Numbered from the stretch's first letter, positions 1 to 8,003 are shown. The stretch: 34,744 nt of DNA from Akkermansiaceae bacterium (GCA_903875675.1 CAIQXC010000600.1:1-34744); one strand, 5' to 3'. Numbers and translations are program-made. Notes: generated from the sequence alone by a model not told the origin.

Positions 1-1
1 C

Positions 2-178
2 TATTTGTTGGTCAGAGATTCGGATAGGATGCCAAGACCAGAAGACTCCATTCGCCTTCTTCAAGCCGCCAATTCCTATTTCCAAGAGGTCAAAAGCCGA
101 TTTCCCAATTGGAAGGCAGAATTGGTCAATGCCAGAATTCAAAAGACCCAAGACGCAATTGCCGAGCTCATGAAATGA
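2..178 (+). CDS. C-terminal fragment of an unidentified protein (5' end outside window)
   Basis: Frame 2 is open from the left edge to a TGA at 176-178 and encodes about 58 residues. They look helical and charged (for example SYFQEVKSRFPNWKAELV, ending IAELMK), as in the last helices of a TPR-like or coiled-coil protein, but I cannot name a family. The base composition is clearly more A+T-rich than the genes to the right. The gene converges on the redox operon, whose last stop is at 278. The 99 bases between the two stops hold no gene and no strong terminator hairpin that I can see. The call rests on an uninterrupted frame running to a plausible stop with protein-like composition. Confidence 0.55.
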   Translation, partial: YLLVRDSDRMPRPEDSIRLLQAANSYFQEVKSRFPNWKAELVNARIQKTQDAIAELMK

Positions 179-277
179 ATTCGAAAATGAAATTGAAGCC
201 CCCACCGACTTTGTAGTGCCTTTTGATACGGATCCCTGCAAAATCAAGGGCTGCAGCCTCATAATAAGAAACTCGGG

Positions 278-2671
278 TTAGCGGACCAGAATGGCATTTT
301 CGGGGCAGACTTCGCGGCAGGCGTTGCAGCGGGTGCAGAGGTCTGGGATGATCCAATGCTTTTGATAGGGAGCCATTGGGATGGCGTTGACCGGGCAATG
401 TTGGGCGCAGAGAGTGCAACCGATGCAGGCATCAGTGACCGAATAGGTGATGAGATCACGACATTTGCCGGCGGGGCAGCGGCCGTGAAGGTGGGCCTCA
501 AATTCATCGCGGAAAAACCGCAGTGACGAGAGCACCGGGTTGGGGGCGGTTTTGCCGAGTCCGCAGAGGCTGGCGCGGCGCACCATCTCGGAGAGGGTTT
601 CCAGGTCAGTTAGGTCATGAGCCTTGGCCTTGCCCTTGCAGATGCGCTCCAAGATATCGAGCATGCGGCGGGTACCGACGCGGCAGAACGTGCACTTGCC
701 GCATGACTCACACTGGCAAAACTCGAGGAAATAGCGCGCCATCTGCACCATGCAATCGTTTTGATCGAGCACAATCAGTCCGCCAGATCCCATGATGGCC
801 CCCACCTTTGATAGAGATTCGTAGTCGATCGGTGTGTCGGCCAAGGCAGCCGGGACGCAACCGCCGGACGGGCCGCCAACGAGCACGGCCTTGAACGGCG
901 AACCGTCCGGGGTACCGCCGCCGATGTCCTCGACGACCTCGCGGATGGTGATGCCCATGGGCACCTCGATGAGGCCGCCACGGGCGATTTTTCCGGCCAG
1001 AGCGAACACCTTGGTGCCCTTGCTGGTGGCACTGCCGATGGCCGCAAACGCCTCGCTGCCGTTGCGCACAATCCATGGCACGTTGGCAAAGGTCTCGACG
1101 TTGTTGATCAAGGTCGGCTTGTCGTGATAACCCTGCTCGGCTGGATAGGGCGGCTTGAGCCGGGGAATGCCGCGGCGGCCTTCCATCGACTCTAACATCG
1201 CAGTCTCCTCGCCGCATACAAACGCCCCGGCACCTTCAAACACATCAAGGTCAAAGGCAAAGGCGGATCCGAAAATGTTAGGTCCTAGTACACCGCGCTC
1301 CTGGCACAGGCGAAGGGCTTCACGCAGTCGCCTGACGGCCGATGGGTATTCTGCCCTCACATAGAGATATCCTTTGTTAGCTCCGACAGCGTAGGCGGCG
1401 ATGGCCATGCCCTCGATCACCCGGAAAGGAAATGACTCCATGAGCATCCGATCCATGAATGCCCCGGGGTCACCTTCATCGCCATTGCAGATGACGTATT
1501 TGCCATCCGCTGGCATGCCATGCACCACCCGCCATTTTCGGGCAGTGGGAAACCCCGCGCCACCCCGGCCGCGCAAGCCACTGCGATCGATGGTCTCGAT
1601 GACCTCAATGGGCGTTAGGCCATTGAGGCACTGGCGAAGGCCGGCGAATCCATCGTGGGCGAGGTATTCATCGAGTCCGAGGGGGTCGAGTTTGCCATAG
1701 TGCTCGGTGGCGATGTGACGCTGGCGGCCGAAAAATGCAGTCACCCGTGGGCTCGGGTTATCGGCCGTTCGGCCCGCGCCGACGTGCATATCGGCGGTCT
1801 CGCCGGACAGCCAGTCGAGAGCACTGGCGGCCCCACGGCGGAGCCAGGGCAGGATGCCGCGCGGTTTGAAGTGACGCCACAGCAGGGCATCGACTCGTTC
1901 GGGATGGATGCCGGAGAATTGGATAGGCGGGTGATTGGGGCGGGCAATCTCGATCAAGGGCGTGCGGTCGCACATGACGACGCAGCCGACGCGTTTGATG
2001 GTGGCATTGAGGTGGCCGCGGGCGACGGCAGCCTGCAATGCCTCATGGGTTTTGCCGCAACCGCGGGCGATGCAGCAGGAATCCAGGCAGATACGGATTT
2101 CGCCATCGGGCTTGGCAGGAGGAGCTAGAGCCGGGATACTGATTTTGCGGCGCTTGCTTTCGCGTTGTTCGCGGCGCAGAAACTCGTCCAGCATTTTGGG
2201 TCCCTTCTCGCGGGTCAAGTGGGCGTAACTGTCGTCATTGATCTGGACGACCGGTGCGAGCGTGCAACAGCCGACGCAGAAGACTTTCTCGACGGTGAAG
2301 ATCCCATCCTTATCGGTGTCCTCGCCGTCGCCAATGTGCAGATGTTTGCACAACGACTCGTGAATATCTTCCGCGCCCTGGATGTGGCAGGCCGTGCCAT
2401 TGCACACCTTGACGTGATGGCGGCCCATCGGCCGATGGCGGAACTGCGCGTAAAATGTCGAGACCCCGTCCAGAGTGGCGGGTGGAATACCGGTGAGCTC
2501 ACAGACCCGGCGCATCGCCGCGTCGGGCAAATACCGGTAGTGGACTTGCAGCGCTTGGAGGATCGGAATCGCCTGTTCGGCGGTGCCGCCAAGGCGGCTA
2601 ACAACATCATCGACATAACTCAAGTCGAGAGCGGCGGCAGGCGGCGGCGAAATCTGTAACTTACTTGCCAT
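278..2671 (-). CDS. NuoE-NuoF fusion: NADH-binding FMN/Fe-S oxidoreductase subunit with two C-terminal 4Fe-4S sites
   Basis: 797 residues, last gene of the seven-gene redox operon. Residues 1-175 are a NuoE-like thioredoxin-fold [2Fe-2S] domain with ligands C90, C95, C132, C136. Residues 190-270 are a second such domain with C195, C200, C230, C234. Residues 320-725 are NuoF: FMN/NADH motif GLRGRGGAGFPT (365-376), NGDEGDPGAF (396-405), EGAGAFVCGEET (479-490), and N3 [4Fe-4S] ligands C657, C660, C663, C703. Two CxxCxxCxxxCP ferredoxin sites follow (C749-C759, C779-C789). Known relatives (HndC, HydB, HoxF types) oxidise or reduce NAD(P)H in the cytoplasm for a hydrogenase or formate dehydrogenase. 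No such partner is encoded here, so electrons probably go to or come from the NapH-like protein (inference). An upstream ATG at 2758 would overlap the previous gene by 98 bases. ATG 2671 overlaps its stop by only 11 and starts directly before conserved sequence. Confidence 0.9.
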   Translation of the reverse strand: MASKLQISPPPAAALDLSYVDDVVSRLGGTAEQAIPILQALQVHYRYLPDAAMRRVCELTGIPPATLDGVSTFYAQFRHRPMGRHHVKVCNGTACHIQGAEDIHESLCKHLHIGDGEDTDKDGIFTVEKVFCVGCCTLAPVVQINDDSYAHLTREKGPKMLDEFLRREQRESKRRKISIPALAPPAKPDGEIRICLDSCCIARGCGKTHEALQAAVARGHLNATIKRVGCVVMCDRTPLIEIARPNHPPIQFSGIHPERVDALLWRHFKPRGILPWLRRGAASALDWLSGETADMHVGAGRTADNPSPRVTAFFGRQRHIATEHYGKLDPLGLDEYLAHDGFAGLRQCLNGLTPIEVIETIDRSGLRGRGGAGFPTARKWRVVHGMPADGKYVICNGDEGDPGAFMDRMLMESFPFRVIEGMAIAAYAVGANKGYLYVRAEYPSAVRRLREALRLCQERGVLGPNIFGSAFAFDLDVFEGAGAFVCGEETAMLESMEGRRGIPRLKPPYPAEQGYHDKPTLINNVETFANVPWIVRNGSEAFAAIGSATSKGTKVFALAGKIARGGLIEVPMGITIREVVEDIGGGTPDGSPFKAVLVGGPSGGCVPAALADTPIDYESLSKVGAIMGSGGLIVLDQNDCMVQMARYFLEFCQCESCGKCTFCRVGTRRMLDILERICKGKAKAHDLTDLETLSEMVRRASLCGLGKTAPNPVLSSLRFFRDEFEAHLHGRCPAGKCRDLITYSVTDACIGCTLCAQHCPVNAIPMAPYQKHWIIPDLCTRCNACREVCPENAILVR

Positions 2672-4457
2672 CCTTGGTGCCAATGCAGAACAGGTGCTTT
2701 TTGCCGCGCAGATAGATGCGGCCCGGAGCGAACGCCGGCGAGGCTCCAGTGCCTTCACCGAGGGCGGAACGAGCGGTTTCCTTGAAGCCTTCCTTGCTAG
2801 CCTCGCCGCTGATCATGATTCCTTTGCTTGTTAGAAGGTGAATACGCCCGTTGAACATGCTGGGGGATGCCTGGATGATGGCCTTGGTATCGAATTGCCA
2901 CAGGTGATCGCCGGTGAGCGCATCGAAGGCGTGGAGCTTGCCCATGTACACCGAGTACAGCCGCGGCCCGTCACACAACAAACTGCATATATCCGGCAAT
3001 CCGTTATCTTCCTGTTGCCAAGCAATTTTGCTGGCGGTCACGTCGCCGCTGCCGTCGGGCTTGATTGCGGCGATGCTGGTTTGATCGCAGGCGACATAGA
3101 CCAAATCATTGGCATAGGCAGGCGAGGTGGCGACGTCGCCGCGCATGCATTTGGCGCGCCACAGTTCCTTGCCGGTGGGCGGATCGTAGGCGATGACCAA
3201 GGGGTCTGCAGAGGTGATGATTTGTTCGCGGCCCGCGTGTTGGATGATGATGGGCGACGCCCACGAATTAGCGACCGGACGCGGCGTGGACCATACAGGT
3301 TCGCCGGTATTGGCGTCCAGCGCCATGATCTTTGACTTGCCATCCTTGGGTCCGCCTTGATCAAACACCACGATCACGCGGTTATGCCAGAGGGTCAGCG
3401 AGGTGGCGTGGCCATAGTTGTTTTGCGGCGTTCCAAGGCTTCGGGCCCACAGGTGCTTGCCGCCCGCGCTGAAGCCTGCGACGTCGCCATTGGCAAAGAT
3501 GGCGAACACGCGGCGACCGTCGGTGGCGGCGCTGGATGCGGCGAAGCCAGTGCTTTCATCGGGTTCCGGCGCTTCCTCGCCGGCACTTGGTGGCAGGACC
3601 ACCGGCTCCTTCCACAACTGCGTGCCTGTGGTGGCGTCGAAGCAATAGACTTCGCGGCGCTTGGCAGTAGCTCCTGTTAGGAAGACACGATTGCCCCAGA
3701 TGACGGGGGAATTTTCACCGGGCAGGCCGATTTCCGTTTGCCACAAAATGTTTTTGCTGGTGGTGCCGTCCCAATCGTCTGGCAGTTTGGGCAGGGCTGA
3801 GATGCCTGATCCGTTAGGCCCGCGGAAATACGGCCAGTTGTTAGCCACATCTTCGGCGCTGGGAAACCAGGCGGAGTCGATGGGTCCGTCGATAGCGGCG
3901 GCCGCAGGAACCGCTATGGACAATGATGATTTTGCTAGTGACGGCTGCCAGTGGCTGTCGTTGTCCCAGACGAGGGCGAGAGTGAGACCAGCGAGCCCGA
4001 GGGTGCTGCCGGTGACGGCCTTGGCGGCGAGAGCCGTGTTGCGCAGCGGGTCGGGAGGGCGCGTGGAGATATTAGGAATGGTCACAAGCGGGCGGCGCAG
4101 GTGGCGGGCGAGTTTGAGTGCGCCGAGGAACACTGCGGCACCAGCCAACAAGCACCAGGCACCCCGGTTGGCGAGTTTTTCGCGCCGGAAGTAATCTTCA
4201 CGCAGGTGCTGGTCGAGACCGCGGATCTTTTGTTTGAGGTCGTCGTTTTTCGGATCTTCGCGCAAGGTGGTTTTGAGTGGGGCAAGTTCGCGGGCCTCGA
4301 CGAGGCGCACCTTGCCATTGCCGAGGCCGCGATGCAGATAGACGGTGTTGACGACCAGCAAGGAGGCCAGCGCCAGCGAAAAAACCCCGGCGATGAGAGC
4401 GATGCGCGAACATGCCTGCGCCCAAACGACATGCAGCAATTTTTTAGGATGATCCAC
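2661..4457 (-). CDS. Membrane-anchored PQQ-like beta-propeller protein with periplasmic coiled-coil loop
   Basis: 598 residues from a GTG start. Hydrophobic helix 1 lies at about 17-39, followed by a charged coiled-coil-like stretch at 50-97 (LREDPKNDDLKQKIRGLDQH...), helix 2 at about 99-117 and helix 3 at about 143-163. A propeller of PQQ-enzyme-type repeats fills about 207-598, opening with NWPYFRGPNGSGIS and containing repeated 'DA.TG..LW' blades such as CFDATTGTQLWKE. This places the propeller on the periplasmic side if the N-terminus is cytoplasmic (inference). I see no MxaF-type active-site Cys-Cys ring or Asp pair, so PQQ binding and enzyme activity are unproven; a BamB-like scaffold role is equally possible. 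GTG 4457 is chosen because a near-perfect Shine-Dalgarno lies 5 bases upstream; ATG 4547 would overlap the previous gene by about 100 bases. Confidence 0.88.
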   Translation of the reverse strand: MDHPKKLLHVVWAQACSRIALIAGVFSLALASLLVVNTVYLHRGLGNGKVRLVEARELAPLKTTLREDPKNDDLKQKIRGLDQHLREDYFRREKLANRGAWCLLAGAAVFLGALKLARHLRRPLVTIPNISTRPPDPLRNTALAAKAVTGSTLGLAGLTLALVWDNDSHWQPSLAKSSLSIAVPAAAAIDGPIDSAWFPSAEDVANNWPYFRGPNGSGISALPKLPDDWDGTTSKNILWQTEIGLPGENSPVIWGNRVFLTGATAKRREVYCFDATTGTQLWKEPVVLPPSAGEEAPEPDESTGFAASSAATDGRRVFAIFANGDVAGFSAGGKHLWARSLGTPQNNYGHATSLTLWHNRVIVVFDQGGPKDGKSKIMALDANTGEPVWSTPRPVANSWASPIIIQHAGREQIITSADPLVIAYDPPTGKELWRAKCMRGDVATSPAYANDLVYVACDQTSIAAIKPDGSGDVTASKIAWQQEDNGLPDICSLLCDGPRLYSVYMGKLHAFDALTGDHLWQFDTKAIIQASPSMFNGRIHLLTSKGIMISGEASKEGFKETARSALGEGTGASPAFAPGRIYLRGKKHLFCIGTKDGK

Positions 4458-5862
4458 GGTTCCCTCCTTCTGATGGTAATGACACGGGCAGGCCGCGGCG
4501 CAGCAATTCATACGGGCAAGCGGAAAAACAACGGGTGCATGAAACACAGCGGCCGCTGTCGGTTTCGTAATCGGGCGAGCTGGCAGGGAAGAAGATGCGG
4601 GCGAGCTTGAGCGCCAGCACCAGACCGAAAGCCACCCCGATCCAGCGGCCGAGGTATAGGAAGCGCGCTTCGAGCGCCGTGGCCCTCGAGAAGACGGTTA
4701 GGCGATCAGCGGCGTGCTGGCGAAACGCAGTGAGTTCGTCCGGCGGCGTTCCTATCAAAGTCCCTTGTTCCTGGGCTTGGACCAGAGTGGCGAGCTTGCC
4801 CTCAGGATGAAGGGCCAGCGAAGCGAGTCCGACTTTGCCGCCGAGCCAGCCAAAAAGCAGCGCAGCGAGCGGCAGCATCAGGGCCAGAAGCACGATGCGT
4901 TGGCGCCCGCTGGCAATGCGCTCGCGGCCTTGTTTGGCAGGCATCGGCGGGTTGAGCGCGCCAAACGGGCAGGAGCATTCGCACAAGCGGCATTGGGTGC
5001 AGGTGCCCGGGGTGACCGTCGGCCGCCATTTGGCGAAGCGCGCGGCCACACCTAACAAAGCGCCATAGGGGCAGAGATACCGGCAATACGGCCGCCCGAC
5101 AAACATGGATAGAACGAGCAGGGCGACGCCGGAGACGAGCATGACGCGCGGCCCGGCCATGCGGAAGATGCCGACAAATGGGTCGAACTTACAAATGAGA
5201 AACAGCGTGCCGGTAGCGGCTAACAACACCGCCAGCGCGAGGTGGATCCATGGCAGCACGCGCAAGCATTCATCGAGCCAGCCGGGCACCTTGAGCGGCT
5301 TGACGAGGACCAAATCCTGGAGTGCCCCGTGCGGGCAGACGCCGGCACAAAACCCACGGCCCCAGACCAGCGCCACCACCAAAGGAAGCGTGAACAAGGC
5401 GATCACCGCCAGTGGCACCGCATACGTTGGGTCAGCGATGCCGAGGGCCACATTTTGGATCGAGCCGATGGCACACACACAACCGCGCCGCCAAAACCCG
5501 AAATACGCCAGCGAGGCAAGCGAGAGGATGACGACGCCGCGACGCGAGCGTTGGCGCAGGCTCAGCCACGAGGCGACGGCGAGACCGATGGCCAGCACGG
5601 CGACATCGAGCCAGCCGGTGCTGCGAGGTTGGGGATTGGGAACGACCAACTGGGGCACGGCATGGCCGGAAAAATCCGGTGGTGGAAACCGCTCGACGCC
5701 AAAGACGGAGTCGGCCCCCATGAACAAGAGCAGCAGGACCAGCACAGGTAGCAGGCGGGCAAAGAGGCTGGCTGATAGGAAAACAGTCTTCCAGCCAGTG
5801 GTGGAAGACGGCGTCTCCCATGGCATGCGGGACGCCTGTGCTGCGGTGATGACGCGGCTCAT
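4444..5862 (-). CDS. NapH/NosR-type polytopic membrane 4Fe-4S protein
   Basis: 472 residues with about eight hydrophobic helices (roughly 29-50, 84-101, 110-125, 147-167, 203-223, 240-257, 322-340, 402-422). It carries the two CxxxCP motifs that mark the NapH/NosR/RdxA group (C172-C176P in GFCAGVCPHGAL, C260-C264P in PYCRYLCPYGALL), an extra C128/C130 pair in RRGCVCAIGSIQN, and two CxxCxxCxxxCP ferredoxin sites (C288, C291, C294, C298 and C439, C442, C445, C449). Family members relay electrons across or along the cytoplasmic membrane between quinol or cytoplasmic donors and periplasmic Fe-S or copper proteins. ATG 5862 overlaps the upstream TGA in an ATGA arrangement, which decides the start against in-frame upstream codons. 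It lies between the soluble exported 4Fe-4S protein and the NuoEF fusion, as expected of a membrane relay. Confidence 0.9.
   Translation of the reverse strand: MSRVITAAQASRMPWETPSSTTGWKTVFLSASLFARLLPVLVLLLLFMGADSVFGVERFPPPDFSGHAVPQLVVPNPQPRSTGWLDVAVLAIGLAVASWLSLRQRSRRGVVILSLASLAYFGFWRRGCVCAIGSIQNVALGIADPTYAVPLAVIALFTLPLVVALVWGRGFCAGVCPHGALQDLVLVKPLKVPGWLDECLRVLPWIHLALAVLLAATGTLFLICKFDPFVGIFRMAGPRVMLVSGVALLVLSMFVGRPYCRYLCPYGALLGVAARFAKWRPTVTPGTCTQCRLCECSCPFGALNPPMPAKQGRERIASGRQRIVLLALMLPLAALLFGWLGGKVGLASLALHPEGKLATLVQAQEQGTLIGTPPDELTAFRQHAADRLTVFSRATALEARFLYLGRWIGVAFGLVLALKLARIFFPASSPDYETDSGRCVSCTRCFSACPYELLRRGLPVSLPSEGGNRGSS
4463..4469 (-). promoter_or_regulatory. Strong Shine-Dalgarno deciding the GTG start of the propeller gene
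   Basis: On the minus strand AAGGAGG lies 5 bases before GTG 4457. It sits inside the last codons of the preceding NapH-like gene, encoding part of its SEGGN tail, so the two genes overlap by 14 bases. It is the clearest ribosome-binding site in the operon; the other internal genes mostly rely on ATGA-type coupling. It suggests that this gene receives independent or stronger initiation. Confidence 0.8.
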
Positions 5863-6677
5863 TTGGCTGAGGCACCCTTTCCGCGCAGAAGGTAGGGTTT
5901 GGTGAGAGGCACCTGATGAAATGCTTGGGCCGGGCAGGCGGTGGCGATGGAGCAGATGTTGCAGTTGATGCAGCGGTCGTGGCACACTTGGAGGTAGAGC
6001 GAGCCGTTGCCAAACATGTTGCAACCCTTCACGCACTTGCCGCAGCCCACACATAACTCCTTGTTGATACTATATTCGTAGTACGGATCCTCGATAAACT
6101 CGCGTTTGATCGCACCGGTCGGGCATAACTGGTTTTCAGCACCCTCGTCGAGATTGATAGGTTCCGGTTCGAAGTAACCGGTGCATAACTTGCAGTAGCC
6201 GCACATGCCGTACGAGTGAACGCACTTGACGGCGGACACCTCCAGCACGCAGTCGGTGGCGCAGCGGCCGCACTGGATGCATTGGTTCGGGTCGATTTGC
6301 CAGCGGGTGGCGTCCTTGCTTTCGCGACCGCTCAAAAAGCCGGCGGCGGCGCCAAATCCGAGCAAGCTGGCACCGCGAGCGCCGCTTTTGAGCAACTCGC
6401 GGCGGCTGATGGCGTGGCGGGAGAACTGGGCGGCAGGGAGGGAGGCACTGGGGAGGGGCGGTTCATTGACGGAAGAGTGTTGGGCAGGATGCCCAACACT
6501 GCCGGCGGGACGCCGGCGCTCCCCAGCGTCCCGCTGGTTCTCCCCAGCGTCCCGCTGGTTCTCCCGATCGTCCCGCTGGTTCTCCCGATCGTCCCGCTGG
6601 TTCTCCCGATCGGGACGCTGGTTGTCTCCGGCGGGACGCTGATTCTCTCCGGCGGAGGTGGGGGCTTCTTCACTCAT
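5859..6677 (-). CDS. Tat-exported polyferredoxin (four 4Fe-4S sites) with repeat-derived N-terminal extension
   Basis: 272 residues. A twin-arginine signal, ISRRELLKSG at 90-99, is followed by a hydrophobic stretch (about 101-116). The NrfC/NapG-like mature part carries four cysteine sets: C133/136/139/143; C159/162/165 plus C185P; C209/212/215/219; and C236/239/242/248P. Such proteins are soluble periplasmic electron carriers that dock on NapH-like membrane partners, and one is encoded next door. Unusually, about 88 residues precede the twin arginines, including 7-residue ENQRD-type repeats. These are encoded by tandem palindromic DNA repeats. No ATG, GTG or TTG that I can find lies nearer the signal, and ATG 6677 overlaps the upstream TGA (ATGA), so the long form appears genuine. 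Whether Tat accepts such a buried signal, or this copy is impaired, is open. Confidence 0.87.
   Translation of the reverse strand: MSEEAPTSAGENQRPAGDNQRPDRENQRDDRENQRDDRENQRDAGENQRDAGERRRPAGSVGHPAQHSSVNEPPLPSASLPAAQFSRHAISRRELLKSGARGASLLGFGAAAGFLSGRESKDATRWQIDPNQCIQCGRCATDCVLEVSAVKCVHSYGMCGYCKLCTGYFEPEPINLDEGAENQLCPTGAIKREFIEDPYYEYSINKELCVGCGKCVKGCNMFGNGSLYLQVCHDRCINCNICSIATACPAQAFHQVPLTKPYLLRGKGASAK
6477..6657. repeat. Intragenic palindromic repeat cluster: two perfect hairpins plus six 21-bp tandem units
   Basis: A 10-bp perfect inverted repeat with a GGA loop lies at 6477-6499 (arms GTGTTGGGCA and TGCCCAACAC). A second with 7-bp arms and the same GGA loop follows at 6501-6517. Then come six units at an exact 21-bp period, with cores starting at 6528, 6549, 6570, 6591, 6612 and 6633. 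The first four cores read GTCCCGCTGG and the last two are GGGACGCT variants. Several units contain the palindrome CCAGCG-TCC-CGCTGG, whose loop is the complement of GGA. The period is a multiple of three, so the frame of the overlapping Fe-S gene stays open and reads as ENQRD(D/A)(R/G) heptads. This looks like a mobile REP-like palindrome that entered a gene and expanded. Confidence 0.85.
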
Positions 6678-7744
6678 TTGCGTTGCATGATGCGGATGAG
6701 GCCACTGACACTGTCGAGGACCAGCACGCGGCCTTGTGGGTCGATGGCGGCATAGACGCCTGAGCCGAGGGCGTCGGTGGTGCCGGCATTGGCGGCTTGG
6801 AGGTATTCTGGAAACGCGTCGGGGCCTGCGACGAGGCCGGTGAACTCTCCGGTGGAGTTATACAATTTCACTCGGGGCAGGCCTTTTTCGCAGGTGACGA
6901 AGCTGCCGTCGGGGAAGACGTCGAAGCTCACCGGATTGCAGCAACCGCAAAACCCCGCCACCGCAAACGACCCTTGGCCCCATGCCACCTCTAGATCGCC
7001 ATCCAAGGTGAACGCTTCGATTTGGTGCTCACCCGGATTGGCGATGCGCAGGAGGCCGTCGGGAGCCATGCGGACACAAAAGTACGGGCTGGGCACGACG
7101 AATCCCTTGAGGTTGCGGGCAGGATCTCGGGCACCGATGACGCCTAGTTTTTTTCCGCTGGCATCGAGTTTGAGGACCACCCGGTTGGCGGCATCCGCAA
7201 CAAACACCAAATCACCCGCCAATGCGATGGACGTCGGCAGCAGGTTCTCCGGCAAGCCGCTCCACACCGCCAGCACCGCTCCACTGGCATCAAGCACGGA
7301 AATTTTCCCCAACTGGCCGACCATCATTTCCCCGGATGCTCGCCATGCAATGGAATACACTGGCTGGTCCAACGGAATCTTGAGACCCGCCTCGCCCTTG
7401 GCCGAAAATTTGTGGATGCCACCACTGCCGCCGACGACAATTGTGGAGTCGGCAGCCACCGCCAAGGCCCGGGCGTGTTCCAGACCTGAGGCGAAGCGGG
7501 TGATTTCCTGGTACCGCAGCAACGCCGGATCAGACTTCTGAAAGCGTGCCACATCGTAGGTGAATTCATCGCCAAGCACCGGTTTGCGGGCGGGGGCAGC
7601 GGTTTGCTTGCGGGTTAGCCTGGCGATGGTCAGCCCGGTGAGTCCGCCGAGGCCGGCGATGCCACCGCCCCAAGCTGCCGCCAGCAGGAATGACCGGCGT
7701 TGGGGTGAAGCTGATGCACTCTTATGATCCGCGTCTTCAGACAT
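6674..7744 (-). CDS. Tat-exported NHL-type beta-propeller protein
   Basis: 356 residues. A twin-arginine signal (SPQRRSFLLAAAWGG, R16-R17) is followed by a hydrophobic helix (about 22-40). The mature part has repeated NHL/SMP-30-like blades: 'IHKFSAKGE', 'ISVLDASGAVLAVW', 'VVLKLDASGKKLGVIG', 'IEAFTLDGDLEVAWG', 'VKLYNSTGEFTGLV'. The cluster FCGCCNP (C266, C268, C269) sits in a late blade and could bind a metal or cofactor, though no CxxCH haem motif exists. Tat export suggests it folds or acquires a cofactor before export. The start ATG 7744 overlaps the preceding gene by 8 bases, and the stop TGA overlaps the next ATG. Function is unknown; its place in the operon suggests a periplasmic scaffold or partner of the Fe-S carrier. 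Confidence 0.85.
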   Translation of the reverse strand: MSEDADHKSASASPQRRSFLLAAAWGGGIAGLGGLTGLTIARLTRKQTAAPARKPVLGDEFTYDVARFQKSDPALLRYQEITRFASGLEHARALAVAADSTIVVGGSGGIHKFSAKGEAGLKIPLDQPVYSIAWRASGEMMVGQLGKISVLDASGAVLAVWSGLPENLLPTSIALAGDLVFVADAANRVVLKLDASGKKLGVIGARDPARNLKGFVVPSPYFCVRMAPDGLLRIANPGEHQIEAFTLDGDLEVAWGQGSFAVAGFCGCCNPVSFDVFPDGSFVTCEKGLPRVKLYNSTGEFTGLVAGPDAFPEYLQAANAGTTDALGSGVYAAIDPQGRVLVLDSVSGLIRIMQRK

Positions 7745-8003
7745 GGCCTAACGTAGGTTTGATGCCACCACCTTTGCGGTCCGGCTGGATTTGGCTTTTC
7801 GTATCCAACGCCTTCGGCAGACTGCAGTCCCCAAATACCGGGCAGCCGCCGCATGGGTTGCTGCGCGGGCACTGGCCGTGGCGGCCGCGCCAACCGAGCG
7901 ATGCGGCGATGCCTCCGAGAGCGAGAAATCCGCTACAGCGCAGGCAAGTCCGGAGGATGTCCCGTCGATGAGTCATGCGGCCAATACCTTCGTTCGTGCT
8001 CAT
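7737..8003 (-). CDS. Small Tat-exported Cys-rich protein, function unknown
   Basis: 88 residues, starting at an ATG that overlaps the preceding TGA (ATGA) and ending 8 bases inside the next gene. A twin-arginine-like signal, THRRDILRTC (R13-R14), precedes a hydrophobic segment (about 25-37). The short mature part has four regularly spaced cysteines, C45-x5-C51-x2-C54-x5-C60, within CPRSNPCGGCPVFGDC. This could hold a small Fe-S or zinc site, but the spacing is not that of a standard ferredoxin and I know no characterised family with it. An alternative start is M10. Translational coupling on both sides, the Tat signal and the ordered cysteines argue that this is a real gene. It may be a redox carrier or chaperone for the system. 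Confidence 0.78.
   Translation of the reverse strand: MSTNEGIGRMTHRRDILRTCLRCSGFLALGGIAASLGWRGRHGQCPRSNPCGGCPVFGDCSLPKALDTKSQIQPDRKGGGIKPTLGHV

Noticed and set aside
5859-6677. Multihaem cytochrome reading of the Cys-rich exported protein
   Set aside because: The cysteines follow CxxCxxCxxxC ferredoxin spacing; there are no CxxCH motifs.
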